Below are positions 43,870 to 54,900 of a stretch of DNA of 64,000 bases, piece after piece. The notes under the pieces are model-generated. The model saw only the letters and a program-made list of their open reading frames with translations. It was not told the DNA's origin and made no database searches. Both the position numbers and the translations under genes were made by a program. The DNA comes from Paraburkholderia mimosarum LMG 23256 = NBRC 106338. Lineage in GTDB: Bacteria > Pseudomonadota > Gammaproteobacteria > Burkholderiales > Burkholderiaceae. Within the stretch, counting starts at the first letter, position 1, and each line of letters opens with the position of its first letter. The stretch is from assembly GCF_000739815.1 (NCBI RefSeq), contig NZ_BBJJ01000019.1, positions 62,001-126,000 on the forward strand. The letters are read 5' to 3'.

Positions 43870-45120
43870 TCACGCGTAGCCAAGCGCAGTCACGATCACC
43901 ATGCGCGCCGCCTTGCGCGCCGGCAGTAACGAAGCCGCCAGTGACAGCAAGAGCAGCGTGACCACGCTATACAGCCAATAGTCCGGCACGAAGTAGATCT
44001 GCAGCGGCACCTCGCGGCTCACCTGCGGTGGTATCCAGACGGGCTGGATGCGGTCGACCGCCCAGAGCACCGCGAGATTGAACATGATGCCGAGCATCGC
44101 GCCGAATACGCCGAGCATCAGGCTTTCGATCGCGAACAATCCGACAATGCCCCTGCGCTTGACACCCAGGGCGCGCAAGGTGCCAATTTCGCGCGTGCGC
44201 TCCATGATCGCCATCGTCACGGTGTTGACGATGCTCATCACCACGATCGTGAACACGATCAGGAACGTGATGAAGAAGATCACGTTGAACATCTTCTTCA
44301 CCTTCATGTAGAACGGTGACAGTTCGTTCCAGGTCTTCACGTCAACCGCAAGCCCAGCGGCGGCGAACTCGCGCGTGAGCGTAGCCCGCATCGGCAGGGT
44401 TTGCGCGTCGTCGCGCAACAGGATCGTAAGGCGGTCGACGCTCTTCGTGTCATAGAGATCCTGCGCGAACTTCAACGGCACGGTCGCAAAGGTGTCTTCG
44501 AGCGCCTCGTCTGGCGCGTCGACGAACTGCACGATCTGCGCGTCGAGCGCGTTGATCTGCCCCGAGACGGTCGGCGACATGGCCACGGCACCCGTTCCCA
44601 GCGCCACGTTCAGCTGCCGCGCGAGACCCTTGGTGATGCCAATGCCGTAGCCCAGCGTGTCCGAGAGCGGCTCGCCGTCGTACAGTTTCGCCCGCCCCAT
44701 CACCCCCACCGCATGACTCGAGATGGCCGCGACATCAGACGGCACGCGTCCGGGCGCGAAAAAGATCGTCGATACCTTGCCGTTGCTGATGAGCCCGGAG
44801 ATTCGCAGCTGTGGCGTGACGACGAGCACCTCGGGATGGCGCGCGAGGATCTCGCGCATCGCCTTCACTTCGGCTGTGTCGAGCAGGTATTTGGTCGGCT
44901 CGAGCTTGCCGTGGTCCAGGAAGCCCTGCTTGAAGACGGTGAGATTTCCGTTCGCCTCGGCGTAGATATAGCTGTCCTTGAGACTCTGGAAGATATAGCG
45001 CGTAAAGCCCCCGAGCGTGTTCACGGCGAGAAAGCCCACACCGATCGCAAGGATCGTGAACAGCGACCGACGCCCATTGCGCAGCAGATTCCTGAATGCG
45101 AGCTTGATCCACGTGCTCAT
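43870..45120 (-). CDS. ABC permease, FtsX/MacB/LolC-E type
   Basis: A 416-residue inner-membrane protein with one N-terminal helix (about residues 20-40), a large periplasmic domain (about 45-275) and three C-terminal helices (about 280-400). NTVTMAIMERTREIGTLRALGVKRR is the conserved coupling motif of this family, the site where the ATPase docks. These permeases extract lipoproteins or move small molecules by mechanotransmission. The start overlaps the ATPase stop (TGATG). Its partners on both sides, a LolD-like ATPase and a LolA-like carrier, make a dedicated Lol-like export route likely. Confidence 0.88.
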   Translation of the reverse strand: MSTWIKLAFRNLLRNGRRSLFTILAIGVGFLAVNTLGGFTRYIFQSLKDSYIYAEANGNLTVFKQGFLDHGKLEPTKYLLDTAEVKAMREILARHPEVLVVTPQLRISGLISNGKVSTIFFAPGRVPSDVAAISSHAVGVMGRAKLYDGEPLSDTLGYGIGITKGLARQLNVALGTGAVAMSPTVSGQINALDAQIVQFVDAPDEALEDTFATVPLKFAQDLYDTKSVDRLTILLRDDAQTLPMRATLTREFAAAGLAVDVKTWNELSPFYMKVKKMFNVIFFITFLIVFTIVVMSIVNTVTMAIMERTREIGTLRALGVKRRGIVGLFAIESLMLGVFGAMLGIMFNLAVLWAVDRIQPVWIPPQVSREVPLQIYFVPDYWLYSVVTLLLLSLAASLLPARKAARMVIVTALGYA

Positions 45121-45866
45121 CAGTAGCTCCCCTTCACGCAGTGCTTCGGCGCTTCGAGCCGCTGGTCTTCGATCAGCTCGCCATCGCGCATCATGATGCG
45201 GCGGTCGACACGTTCGAGCAGGCGTTCGTCATGCGTCGAGAATACGAAGGTCGTGCCCTCCTTGCGGCTGATTTCGCGCATCAGGTCGATGATTCGATGC
45301 GCGTTCTCCGAATCGAGGTTGGCGGTGGGCTCGTCGGCCACGACGAGCGACGGATTTGCGATCAGCGCGCGCGCGATAGCCACGCGCTGCTGCTGGCCGC
45401 CCGAAAGCTTCGCCGGACGGTGGCCGCCAAAACTCGCGAGGCCCACCTCCGCGAGACGCCGCTGCGCCAGCTCAATGCTCGCGCGCGAGCCTCGGCGGCC
45501 AATCTGCAACGGCAGCAGCACGTTCTCGAGCGCGGAGAGCACCGGCACGAGATTGAATCCCTGGAAAACGAAGCCGATGGCGCGGTTGCGCGCCACGCTG
45601 CGGGCATTGTCGCTCAGCAACGCCGCATCGCGCCCGTTGAAGAGCACGCTGCCCGAGGTGGGCGCGTCGAGCAGGCCAACAAGGTTGCAGAGCGTGGATT
45701 TGCCCGAACCCGACGGGCCCCAGACGGCCACGAACTCGCCCGCCTGGATCGAGAAGTCGACGCGCTTGAGCGCCGTGATCACCGATTCGCCTAGCCGATA
45801 CTGCTTGACGACCTGGCGCAGCTCGACGAGCGGTTCGGCAAACGGCGTAAAGGGAAATACGGACAT
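45120..45866 (-). CDS. ABC ATPase, LolD/MacB type
   Basis: A 248-residue ATPase with Walker A GPSGSGKSTLCNLVG, the LolD-type RNRAIGFVFQGFNLVPVLSALENV, signature LSGGQQQR and Walker B LVVADEPTANLDS. GGAG precedes ATG 45866. It forms the energising subunit for the FtsX-type permease whose gene overlaps its stop. The gene is 14 bases downstream of the dehydratase/PPTase gene, which ties export to synthesis. Confidence 0.9.
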   Translation of the reverse strand: MSVFPFTPFAEPLVELRQVVKQYRLGESVITALKRVDFSIQAGEFVAVWGPSGSGKSTLCNLVGLLDAPTSGSVLFNGRDAALLSDNARSVARNRAIGFVFQGFNLVPVLSALENVLLPLQIGRRGSRASIELAQRRLAEVGLASFGGHRPAKLSGGQQQRVAIARALIANPSLVVADEPTANLDSENAHRIIDLMREISRKEGTTFVFSTHDERLLERVDRRIMMRDGELIEDQRLEAPKHCVKGSY

Positions 45867-45880
45867 GCCCAGCTCCTCGA

Positions 45881-47725
45881 TCAGTGTGTTTGGGCCTTGT
45901 GGCCTTTGGCGACGGCGACGACAAAGCCACCATCGCGCAGCGTCACGACCTGTGCTTCGCGGCCGCTGTCCCGGTGCCGCATGTGCAAATGGCCGCTCGC
46001 TTCAATGGCCGCAGCCTCGAAGCGGTGCGGCGTGCTGTCGACGCCCGTGCCGAACAGTTTGCCGAACGCTTCCTTCGCACACCACAGGCGCGTGACCCAT
46101 TCGTCGCTCGGCTCTGCGGCGAGCGTCTCGAGCAGTGCGCGTTCGGAAGCGCTCGCGATCGCCTTGACGAAATCCGCGCCGCGCGGCGCAATCCGTTCCA
46201 GGTCGATGCCGACGGGCGCGCGCTGTGCGATTGCCACAGCCTCCTCGCCGCTATGGGCGAGGCTTACCTCCGGAATCGTGGCATACGGCCAATGCGTGAC
46301 CCCGGGCTTGCCGCACGAATCGTTCGTAATCGCGAAGGCCGCCGGATGGAGCATCTCGCCACCACCTTCCTGCCGCAGCGCCCACGCGCGTAACGCATCC
46401 TTCGCTGCAATGCGCCCGAGCAGCCACTGCATCGGTTGCCCGCCGCCCGTCTTGCTTGCATAAGCCGGCATTTCCGCGACATGCAGATAATCGCGCGCGA
46501 GCAGATCCGCGTCGAAGCCGGCAAGTCGGGCCTTCGTCATGCGCTGGCACACGGTATCCGCCTGCGCGGCGCTCGTGGGCAGCGCCAGCGCGTCGCTCAA
46601 CAGGTGGCGCGCAGGCCACTGCCGAAACGCCACGAGCCTGCGGTCCCACCGGAACCGCCACGAGCGCCAGTCCTGTATCCGCAGCCATACGCCGCCCTGA
46701 CCGTCCTGTATCTCCACGTTGGCCGTAGGCGTTTTGCCAATCTCACCCGTCACTTCCAGGCGCATCGGCACGCGCGTTCCCGGAGCGGGTGTGGCCTGAT
46801 AAAGTTCAAGCTTGCCGAGGCCGATCGGAAACGCAACGTCGCCTTGCTGCTGCGTCCAGATCGCCATGACCTGACCCACCGCGTCGAGCAGCGCGGGATC
46901 GCTGAGCAGTTGCGGCTGAGCCGTCGAACGAAACAGATCGACCGGCGCGCGCACGAGTAATTCCGCCTGCGCGCCACGCTCTCCAACGAGCAAATCGCCC
47001 ACGAGGCTTTGAAAGCGCGGGCCATGAAATAGCTCACGGGCTTCATAAAGGCACGCCGCGCTCAACGTGCGTGCCCGGCTCGAAGTGACTGCGCCAAAGC
47101 GCAAATCGAGGTCGAGCTGGTAGTGCGAACTGAACAGCACGGTCGCAGTAATTGAAGGGCGCGGTTCGCCCTGTGCCACAATTTCCACGTCGATGCGGCG
47201 AATCTCACGCACAGCGTCGACATCGCGCAAGCGCCCCGTCACGCGCAGCGTGAGCGTGTCCGTATCAGCCATCGCGATCCAGCGCGCCGCAGAAACGCGT
47301 TCGAATCCAGTCAGTCCATAGCCCGGCGCCAGGCAAGCCGCCGCTTCGGCCATGATCTCGAGGCTCATCGTCATCGGCACGACGGGGAAGCAGGCCGAGA
47401 GCGGCTTCACGTCAAGCGCGTGGATGAAATGGTGATCGGCCAGATGCAGGTCTTCATCGAGCGACAGCCTGCACTCGATCGTCACTGCCACGCCCGGCTC
47501 GTGACTCACGACTTCGCCCACGAACGGCAGCGCGCAACGCGCCTCGGGCACGGCGCGAAAGCGCTCGGGTGCGTGCGCTTCGTGCTGCCTGGAAGGCGGG
47601 CGCGCCACCGGCGGCGCCGGCCCGCGCGCGCGCTCAAACCCCTCCGTTGCCGCGAGTTCCGCGGCGGACTGCACCTCGTGAAGCCGCGCAATGATGGGTA
47701 GCCCGGGTTCATGGTGGTTCACCAT
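45881..47725 (-). CDS. Fusion: polyketide dehydratase domain + 4'-phosphopantetheinyl transferase
   Basis: A 614-residue two-function protein. Residues about 75-380 form a double hot-dog dehydratase: ADHHFIHALD with catalytic His98/99 and PVVPMTMSLEIMAEAA in the first half; LFHGPRFQSL and SDPALLDAVGQVMAIW with the Asp in the second. Residues about 400-614 form an Sfp-type phosphopantetheinyl transferase with the Mg-binding GIDLERI (about 505) and WCAKEAFGK (about 550). It should supply the missing dehydration step of the type I synthase and load its ACP with the phosphopantetheine arm. ATG 47725 overlaps the type III PKS stop (TGATG) and is preferred to a GTG one codon earlier. DH-PPTase fusions occur in PUFA- and glycolipid-type synthase systems. 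Confidence 0.87.
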   Translation of the reverse strand: MVNHHEPGLPIIARLHEVQSAAELAATEGFERARGPAPPVARPPSRQHEAHAPERFRAVPEARCALPFVGEVVSHEPGVAVTIECRLSLDEDLHLADHHFIHALDVKPLSACFPVVPMTMSLEIMAEAAACLAPGYGLTGFERVSAARWIAMADTDTLTLRVTGRLRDVDAVREIRRIDVEIVAQGEPRPSITATVLFSSHYQLDLDLRFGAVTSSRARTLSAACLYEARELFHGPRFQSLVGDLLVGERGAQAELLVRAPVDLFRSTAQPQLLSDPALLDAVGQVMAIWTQQQGDVAFPIGLGKLELYQATPAPGTRVPMRLEVTGEIGKTPTANVEIQDGQGGVWLRIQDWRSWRFRWDRRLVAFRQWPARHLLSDALALPTSAAQADTVCQRMTKARLAGFDADLLARDYLHVAEMPAYASKTGGGQPMQWLLGRIAAKDALRAWALRQEGGGEMLHPAAFAITNDSCGKPGVTHWPYATIPEVSLAHSGEEAVAIAQRAPVGIDLERIAPRGADFVKAIASASERALLETLAAEPSDEWVTRLWCAKEAFGKLFGTGVDSTPHRFEAAAIEASGHLHMRHRDSGREAQVVTLRDGGFVVAVAKGHKAQTH

Positions 47726-48954
47726 CACACCTTCTCCAACACGAGGCCCGTCACCGTCAGCCCGGGTCCGAAGCCGAGTGAGACGACACGCGTGCCTGGC
47801 GGGATCGCCTTCTCTTCGAGGATGCCTTTCAGAATATGCGGGATCGTCGCCGAGGACATGTTGCCGTTGTCGCGGAAGACCTGCTTGCTGATGGCGACGT
47901 TTTCGTCACGCAAACCCAATTCGTCCTGAATGTGCTCGACGATCCGCGGTCCTCCAGGATGGATCGCGAACATGAGCGAATGTTTCTCCCGTTCGAAATC
48001 GATATCCACCTTGCGCAGCAGCGATACGACAAATGCGCGCACGTATTGCTTGATGAGGATGGGGACTCTCACCGAGAGAGTCATCTGGAACTGATGCGAC
48101 GCGGGCACCCAGGTCATGTCGTCGGCCGAATCGGGAAGCAGGTGCTCGTGGAGCGCGAGAATCCTGAGACCACGGAGTCCTTGCGCGCGCACATAGTCGT
48201 CCGAGCAAACCGAATACTTGATGAACCCATCCGCGAACAGGGTCGTCACGATGATGTTCTCCACGCTGAAATCCTCGAGGTTGGTGTGACCCGAGAGAAG
48301 CTCGGTGTGGACAATATCGACTCGTTGCTTGCGTGGCGTTACCCCAAAATGCGAGGAGGACAGAAAACCGTGCGCCATTCTGATGGCCGGAAAGGCCCCG
48401 TAACAGCCCATGTGATAGCTATGCGTGACCGTGGTATCGAACCATTCCCTGTGCGCGACCATGCGTTCCACCGGACTCGGCGCGAGATAGCCGGAGCAGG
48501 TCACGTGGATCAGGTCATTCGGTGCGGTGGTGATGCCATCGTACATTTCGGCCATGCAGCCACTGACAACCTTTTCGTAGTTTTCGTGGCGCTCCTTGAG
48601 ATCCGCGCCTTTGAAGTCCGCCGGATCGGAGGAGTACATCCGCAGGTGCTTGTACTCCGGAGGCAGTTCGGCCAGAACCAGCTCGCCATCGGAAATACGA
48701 ATATCCCTGAGGCGCGGGAAGAACACCAGCTGCCTTCTCCTGATCTGGTCCGGCGAAACGGCGTACCTGGCGAACTTTTCCTTCACCTCGTGAATCGCCT
48801 GACGAACGCCCTCCTTGCTCTTGATATCGTGGCTCTTGCAGTAACCTCTGGCGATTCCATACGCGCAAACCTCCAGCGCGACGCGTTGCGGCACGGGTTT
48901 CGCGATTTTTGCCGGCCAGAAGTCAACGAGCACCGGCTTGTCAAAAGTGTTCAT
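47725..48954 (-). CDS. Type III polyketide synthase (chalcone/stilbene synthase superfamily)
   Basis: A 409-residue ketosynthase homodimer-type enzyme that works on CoA or ACP thioesters without its own ACP. The catalytic triad is complete: Cys184 in YHMGCYGAFPAIRMA, His332 in FAIHPGGPRIV and Asn365 in DNGNMSSATI. Sequence context near the Cys and the VTCSGYLAPSP segment fit bacterial alkylresorcinol/alkylpyrone synthases. It probably extends the acyl chain made by the adjacent type I PKS with malonyl units and closes an aromatic or pyrone ring. Its start overlaps the type I PKS stop by four bases, the strongest hint that the two enzymes act together. Confidence 0.92.
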   Translation of the reverse strand: MNTFDKPVLVDFWPAKIAKPVPQRVALEVCAYGIARGYCKSHDIKSKEGVRQAIHEVKEKFARYAVSPDQIRRRQLVFFPRLRDIRISDGELVLAELPPEYKHLRMYSSDPADFKGADLKERHENYEKVVSGCMAEMYDGITTAPNDLIHVTCSGYLAPSPVERMVAHREWFDTTVTHSYHMGCYGAFPAIRMAHGFLSSSHFGVTPRKQRVDIVHTELLSGHTNLEDFSVENIIVTTLFADGFIKYSVCSDDYVRAQGLRGLRILALHEHLLPDSADDMTWVPASHQFQMTLSVRVPILIKQYVRAFVVSLLRKVDIDFEREKHSLMFAIHPGGPRIVEHIQDELGLRDENVAISKQVFRDNGNMSSATIPHILKGILEEKAIPPGTRVVSLGFGPGLTVTGLVLEKV

Positions 48955-51900
48955 TTGGATACGCTCCCCTTTTCGTTGCCAAGCCGCAGCATGGCGATCT
49001 GCTGGATGCTCGACGAAATGACCAGCTCAGGCTCGCCGCTCGCCCCACGTTCCAGTTCCTTGATGAAGTGGCGCCTGCCCTGCTCGACCGGAATCGGACG
49101 GATCGAGCGCGATGCATAGAGGCGGCGCAGCTCGTCGCTGACCATGCCGGCGTCCCAGGGCCCCCAGTTGATCGCGACGGCGTGGACGTGAGGCCAGTTG
49201 TGGCACATCCGGTCGGCGAGCTTGTTGAGGACCTCGTTCGCGGCGCTGTAGTCGCTCTGGCCCACGTTGCCGAAGCGCCCCGTCACCGACGAGAAGAACA
49301 CGATGAACTTCAGCCCCTCGGGATGCAGCTTGCGTTCGAGCACGAGCGCGGGCGTCACCTTGGTGCCGAACACGGCGTCGAAAGACTCGAGCGGCTTGTC
49401 GGCAATCAGTTTGTCGCTGATGATGCCCGCTCCGTGAAGTACGCCGTCGATACGACCCCACCGCGCGTAAATATCATCGATCAGTGCTGCGAATCGTTCT
49501 TCGTCGCGCACGTCGAGGCTGTGATACTCCACCTCCGATCCGGCCGCACGCATCGCGGCCAGATTGGTGCGCATCTCCCTGTCGCGCAGGATGCGCCTGT
49601 GGACGCGGTCGATTTCCGCAGGGGTCACCTTCTCGTGGCTCGCACGCATATCGCGGATCAGGATCTGTTTGAGCTCGGCCGGGTCCTCGATGCCGGCGAT
49701 CGCCCCGTGCTCTTCCTCGGGCAGTGCGCTGCGGCCCACGACGATGAGCCGCGGGTGATAGCGCTCGGCAAGCGCGCGCGTTACGTCGGCGGTGATGCCG
49801 CACGCGCCGCCGGTCACGAGCACGATCGCGTCGGGATCGAGCGTGAGCCGCGAGAGATCCTGCCCTACGACGTCGTAGTGCTTCAGGTCGAGTAGCCAGC
49901 GGCCTTCACCGGTGTAGCCCACCTCGATTCCGGACTGAGCGCTGCGCACTTCGGCGATCACATGCGCCGCCTGTGTTTCGGGCGGGAGCGCCGGGTCGAA
50001 GTCGACACATTTGACCTTGGCGCCAGCCCATTCACGCGCCACCGACTTCGCGACGCCAAGCACGCCCGCGCTCCGAGCCTCGAACGCACGCGAGCGGCTC
50101 AGTCCGAACTGCCCGTCGAATGCCGTCACATTGACGATCCAGGCACCACCATTCACGCCGGTCCTCAAATCTGCTTCGAACGCCTTGAGCAGCAGAAAGA
50201 GCGCGCGTGCGTCGTGCTCGTGCGCCGCACCCGATGCGCCCATCAGATTGATGAGCGCGCCGCAAGGCCCCGGCAAGGCGGCGGCGACCCGCTCGCGCAG
50301 CGCCTTCACGGGCTCGAGCGCGGAAAAGTCGCACTCGAATCGCGTCGCGTCGTCGAGCACGCGTGTAACCGCTCCCGGCACGATGCGTGTCACGAGGCCG
50401 CCCTTTGACTGCAACGCGTGCGCGAAAGCGTCTGCAAGCGGCCCGTCCCCGACGAGCAGGATCGTTTCCCCGGCGGGGAAACCGCCTGGCTCGCCCGGCG
50501 CGTCGAGGCCGGCGGCCACCGCGTGCACCGCATAGCACTGCACCGGGTCGGCGTGTGCATGGCCGTGTTCGGGCTCCACCCCCTCACTGCGTGAAGACGG
50601 TGGAGCCGGTGCTTTTTTTGACGAAGGCCCTCCCGCATCGGCAACGGGTGCTTCCGCTGCGTCGCTGGTCATGCGCGTGTACCACGCGACGATCTCGTTT
50701 AGCGACTTCAGACCCGACAGCTCTTCGATCACCGCTTCCTCGTCGCGCTCGCCGAGCAGGTTGTATTTCACCATCAGGCTGCTGAAGATTTCGATGCGCT
50801 TGATCGAGTCGATGCCGAGATCCGCTTCCATGTGCGCGTCGAGGTCGAGCATGTCGACGGGATAGCCCGTGCGTTCGGAGACGGCCTGCAGCAACTCGGC
50901 CCTGAACTCGTCCGGCGAACCAAGCTTCTCCGCGGACGTCTTCTCTGACACCGCCTGCACGGCTTGTGGCGCTTGCACGCCTTCGGGCACCACGATGGCG
51001 GGCTCGATCGATCCGGTCGACGGAGCAAAGGCGAGGACCTCTGCGGCGGGCACCACGGCCGCCGCAATCTGCCTCGGCAAGACCGGCGCGGGCGGTACGC
51101 CACCGAGTATTTGCGGTATGCCGGGCTGCGCTGCATGGGGTGCGACTTGAGGTGCCGCCTGGGGCAAGACTTGAGGCGCGAGCGCCGCGGGGGCCGGCAT
51201 GCCAACATGCAGTGCAAACGGCGCGCTCGGCAAAACCGGCTCGGCCATCGGCACCCGCTGCGGCGATGCGCCGACAAGCTGCGTTTGAAAGTCAATGAAG
51301 TACCTCAGACTGCGCTGCTGTTCGAACTGCAGGTCGAGCAGACGCGCGACGCCATACTGGATTTGGGCGAATTCGGCTTCCGAACAGCGGGCGCCCCCGT
51401 TCATCGCGGCGACCGGCATCGCCGCCGGCCCTTCGCCGGGAGGGTGTTCTATTTTCATCGCGGCTCTCCTGTCGCTGGTGGTGGGTGTCGTTGGCGGCGG
51501 CGCCGGCACCACGGCCGGTGCGGCTGCGGTGGCGGCGGCCGCGGCCTTGGGGGCAGCGGGCGGGGCGCAGGCGGCAGCGGCCACGGTCGGTGCGCCCGAT
51601 GCGATACCGGCCGCGCCGGCAGCGAAGGCCGTGCCGTCGCAGACCGCACTAGCCGGCTCAGCTGGGCTGCGGGCGGCCGGCTTCTCAGGTGCGTGCCATG
51701 GCACCGCGCGCGCGGCGCTGACACGCCAGACGAGCGGTCCTGGCGCGGCGCGCTTCGCTGCCTCCGCGAAGACCTCGGCGACGGTCCAGTCATGCAGGCC
51801 GCGATGCGCGAACCACGCGTCGAGCCGCACGAGGAGTCCGAGCGCCAGGGCCTGCGCGAGCAGTTGTGCCAGTTGCAGCCAGCCCGGACGGCCTGGCGCG

Positions 51901-54900
51901 TCGAGCCCGAGTATCGCGTGTGGACGCTCGCCCAGCACGCGCTCGACGAGGCCACCGAGCACGAGCCCCGGACCGCATTCGATGAACACGCGGGCGCCGG
52001 CCGCATAGAGCGCTTCGATTTCGTCCGTGAATCGCACGGGCTCCGCGATGTGGCGCGCAAGCAGTTCGCGCACCGCATCGCCGGATTCCGGATACGGCTG
52101 GGCTGTCGTATTGCTGTACACGGGCACACGCGGCGCCTGGAATTCGACGCCCGCGAGTTCCGCGGCCAACGCATCGCGTGGCGCGGCCATGATTGCGCAA
52201 TGAAACGCCGCGCTCACTGGCAGCCGCTTCACGCGCATGCCCGTGGCCGCCAGGACGGGCAACGCTGCATCGACGGCTTCCACCGTGCCCGCCACAATGG
52301 TCTGATCCGGCGCGTTCAGGTTGGCGATGGTGACGTCCAGTCCGTGTGTTTCAATCAGCGCGGACACTCGCGGCCCCTGCGCTTCGAGCGCGGCCATCGC
52401 ACCCTCGGGCGCGGCCGCCGACAATCGGCCCCGAACCTTCGAAATACGAATCAAGTCTTTCCGCGACATCGCCCCGGCTGCACAGAGCGCAACGTATTCG
52501 CCGTAACTGTGACCGGCCATGAAGTCAGCGCGCAGGCCGAAATGCGTCAGGACCTCGAATGCGGCCATGCCCACCATACCGAGCGCAGGCTGCGCGACGG
52601 CGGTGTTGTTGAGTGCCTGCTGCTGAAGCTCTCGATCCGCGTCGCTGAACACAGGCAGCGGATAAATATGCGGTGCCACCCGCGCTTCGAGGGCGCCGCC
52701 TTCACCCCCGGTCCCTTCGTCGAAGCACGAATGCAGATCAGGCATCGCCGTCACGAGATCGCGCAGCATGTTGACGCGCTGCGATCCCTGTCCCGGGAAC
52801 AGGAAGCACACGCCATGCGGGCCTTCCACGTTCTCGCGATAGTAGAGCGCAGGCGGCATGGTGATCTCTGCGCAACCGGGCAATCTGTCCAGCGCGCGCG
52901 CAAGCTTGCTCTTCAGGTCGTCGACAGACGTCGCCAGCAGTACGAGCCGGCAAGAATGGGAGCCGTTCACGCGCTCGACCGCACTCTGCTCGCGGCAAAG
53001 CGACCACGCGAGCTGGGCCAGATCGATCTGCTCGGGGTAAGCGAGACCCTCGAGCAGGCGGCGGGCCGCCTTTTCGATCTCCCCCCTGTTCGGCCCGGCG
53101 AACGCGAATATTTCGACATCCCTGGGGTTCAGATCGATGGCATCGCTTTCGCGATACTGGCCAGCGTATTCAGCGAGGACCGTATGGAAATTCGTTCCTC
53201 CGAAGCCAAACGCACTCACGCCGCAGTAGCGCGGATGCGAGCGTCCTTCATGCAGCCACGGACGCGATTCCGTGTTCACGTAGAACGGCGAAGTGGCGAA
53301 GTCGATGGCGCTCGCGGGCCGCTCTACGCCGAGCGTGGGAGGCAGTACACGATGCCGTAGTGCAAGCGCCGCCTTGATGAGCCCGGCCATGCCGGCGGCA
53401 ACCTTCGTATGGCCGATCATCGACTTCACCGACCCCACGGCGCAGACCTGGCGCCCGTGCGATGCCTCACCAAAGGCGACATTGAGCGATGTGATCTCCG
53501 ATTTGTCGCCGAGCGCCGTGCCCGTGCCATGCGCCTCGATCAGCGTCACGTCGGCGGGTTCGATGCCCGCGTCCGCGTAGGTGCGCTTGAGCGCCAGGAC
53601 CTGCGCGGGCGGATGCGGCGCGGTGAGACTGCGGTTGCGTCCGTCGCTCGAACTGCCGACGCCCTTGACCACTGCGTAGATGCGGTCGCCATCGCGCTCC
53701 GCATCGGCCAGGCGCTTGAGCACCGCCGCGCCCACGCCCTCGCTGATCGCGATGCCGTCCGCGCTTTCGTCGAACGGCCGGGAGCGCCCGCGCGGCGAAA
53801 GCGCATAGGTCTGTGCGAAACACATGAAGCCGAGCGGGCCGTTCGTGCCGTCCACCCCGCCCACGAGTGCAACGTCGGCATCATGGCTGCGCAGCAGGCG
53901 GACGCCCGTATCGAGTGCGGCGAGCGACGAAGCACAGGCCGCGTCCACCGTAAAGTTCGTGCCGCCGAGATCGAGCCTGTTGGCCACGCGTCCCGCAATC
54001 ACGTTGCCGAGAATGCCCGGAAACGTGTCCTCGGTCCATTTGGGCAGCACCGTCTCGTAGATCGATGCGAGGATCTGCTCGCGCACCGTGTCGGAAAGGC
54101 CGGGCACGCTGCGCAGATAGTGCGGCAAGAGCGCCCGGAAATTGAAGATCGTGCCGAGATCGTTCATGCCGCCCACGGCGAAAATCGTCGCGGTCCGTTC
54201 GCGCGCGAAGCCTCGACGATCGAATCCGGCGTCTTCCAGCGCAAGCCGCGAGACTTCGAGCGCGAGCAGTTGCACCGGCTCGATCGACTTGATGCTGGCG
54301 GGCGGGATGCCATAGCGTTGCGGATCGAATGCGATGTCGTCCAGAAAGCCGCCCCACTTCGAATAGATCTTGTCCGGCGTGCCGCGCTTTGGATCGAACA
54401 GATCGGCCACGCGCCAGCGGTCGTCGCTCACTTCGCGAATCGCATCCACGCCGCGCAGGATGTTCTGCCAGTATTCGCGCAGGTTCTGTGCACCGGGGAA
54501 AAGGCACGCCATGCCGACGATGGCAATGTCCTCCCGTCGCGTGCGCCCCGGGAACGACACCTGTCGCGCTCGGCGGCGCAGCAGCGCTTCGCTGCCGTCC
54601 GAAACGCTCTCGTGCAGTTCGGCGACGCTGCAGGTGGCCGAACGCAGCCGCGCGACCTCGCCGAGCATGTAGATACCCTCGTTGTGCTGCGTGGCTTCAT
54701 CGACCTCGACATAGCGGTCGTCGCCGCGCTCAAGCTCCGCATTGCTGCGATGCGCGATGCCCTTCGCCGCGATGCGCAGCCGCCCGATGTTCATCATTTC
54801 CAGCTTTATCAGCGTGTCCTCGTCGGAACTCGAGGACAGGATGAGATCGCGGCGCACCTTTTCGAATTCGTCGCAAAACGGCGTTTGCGCGCAGCGCGTG

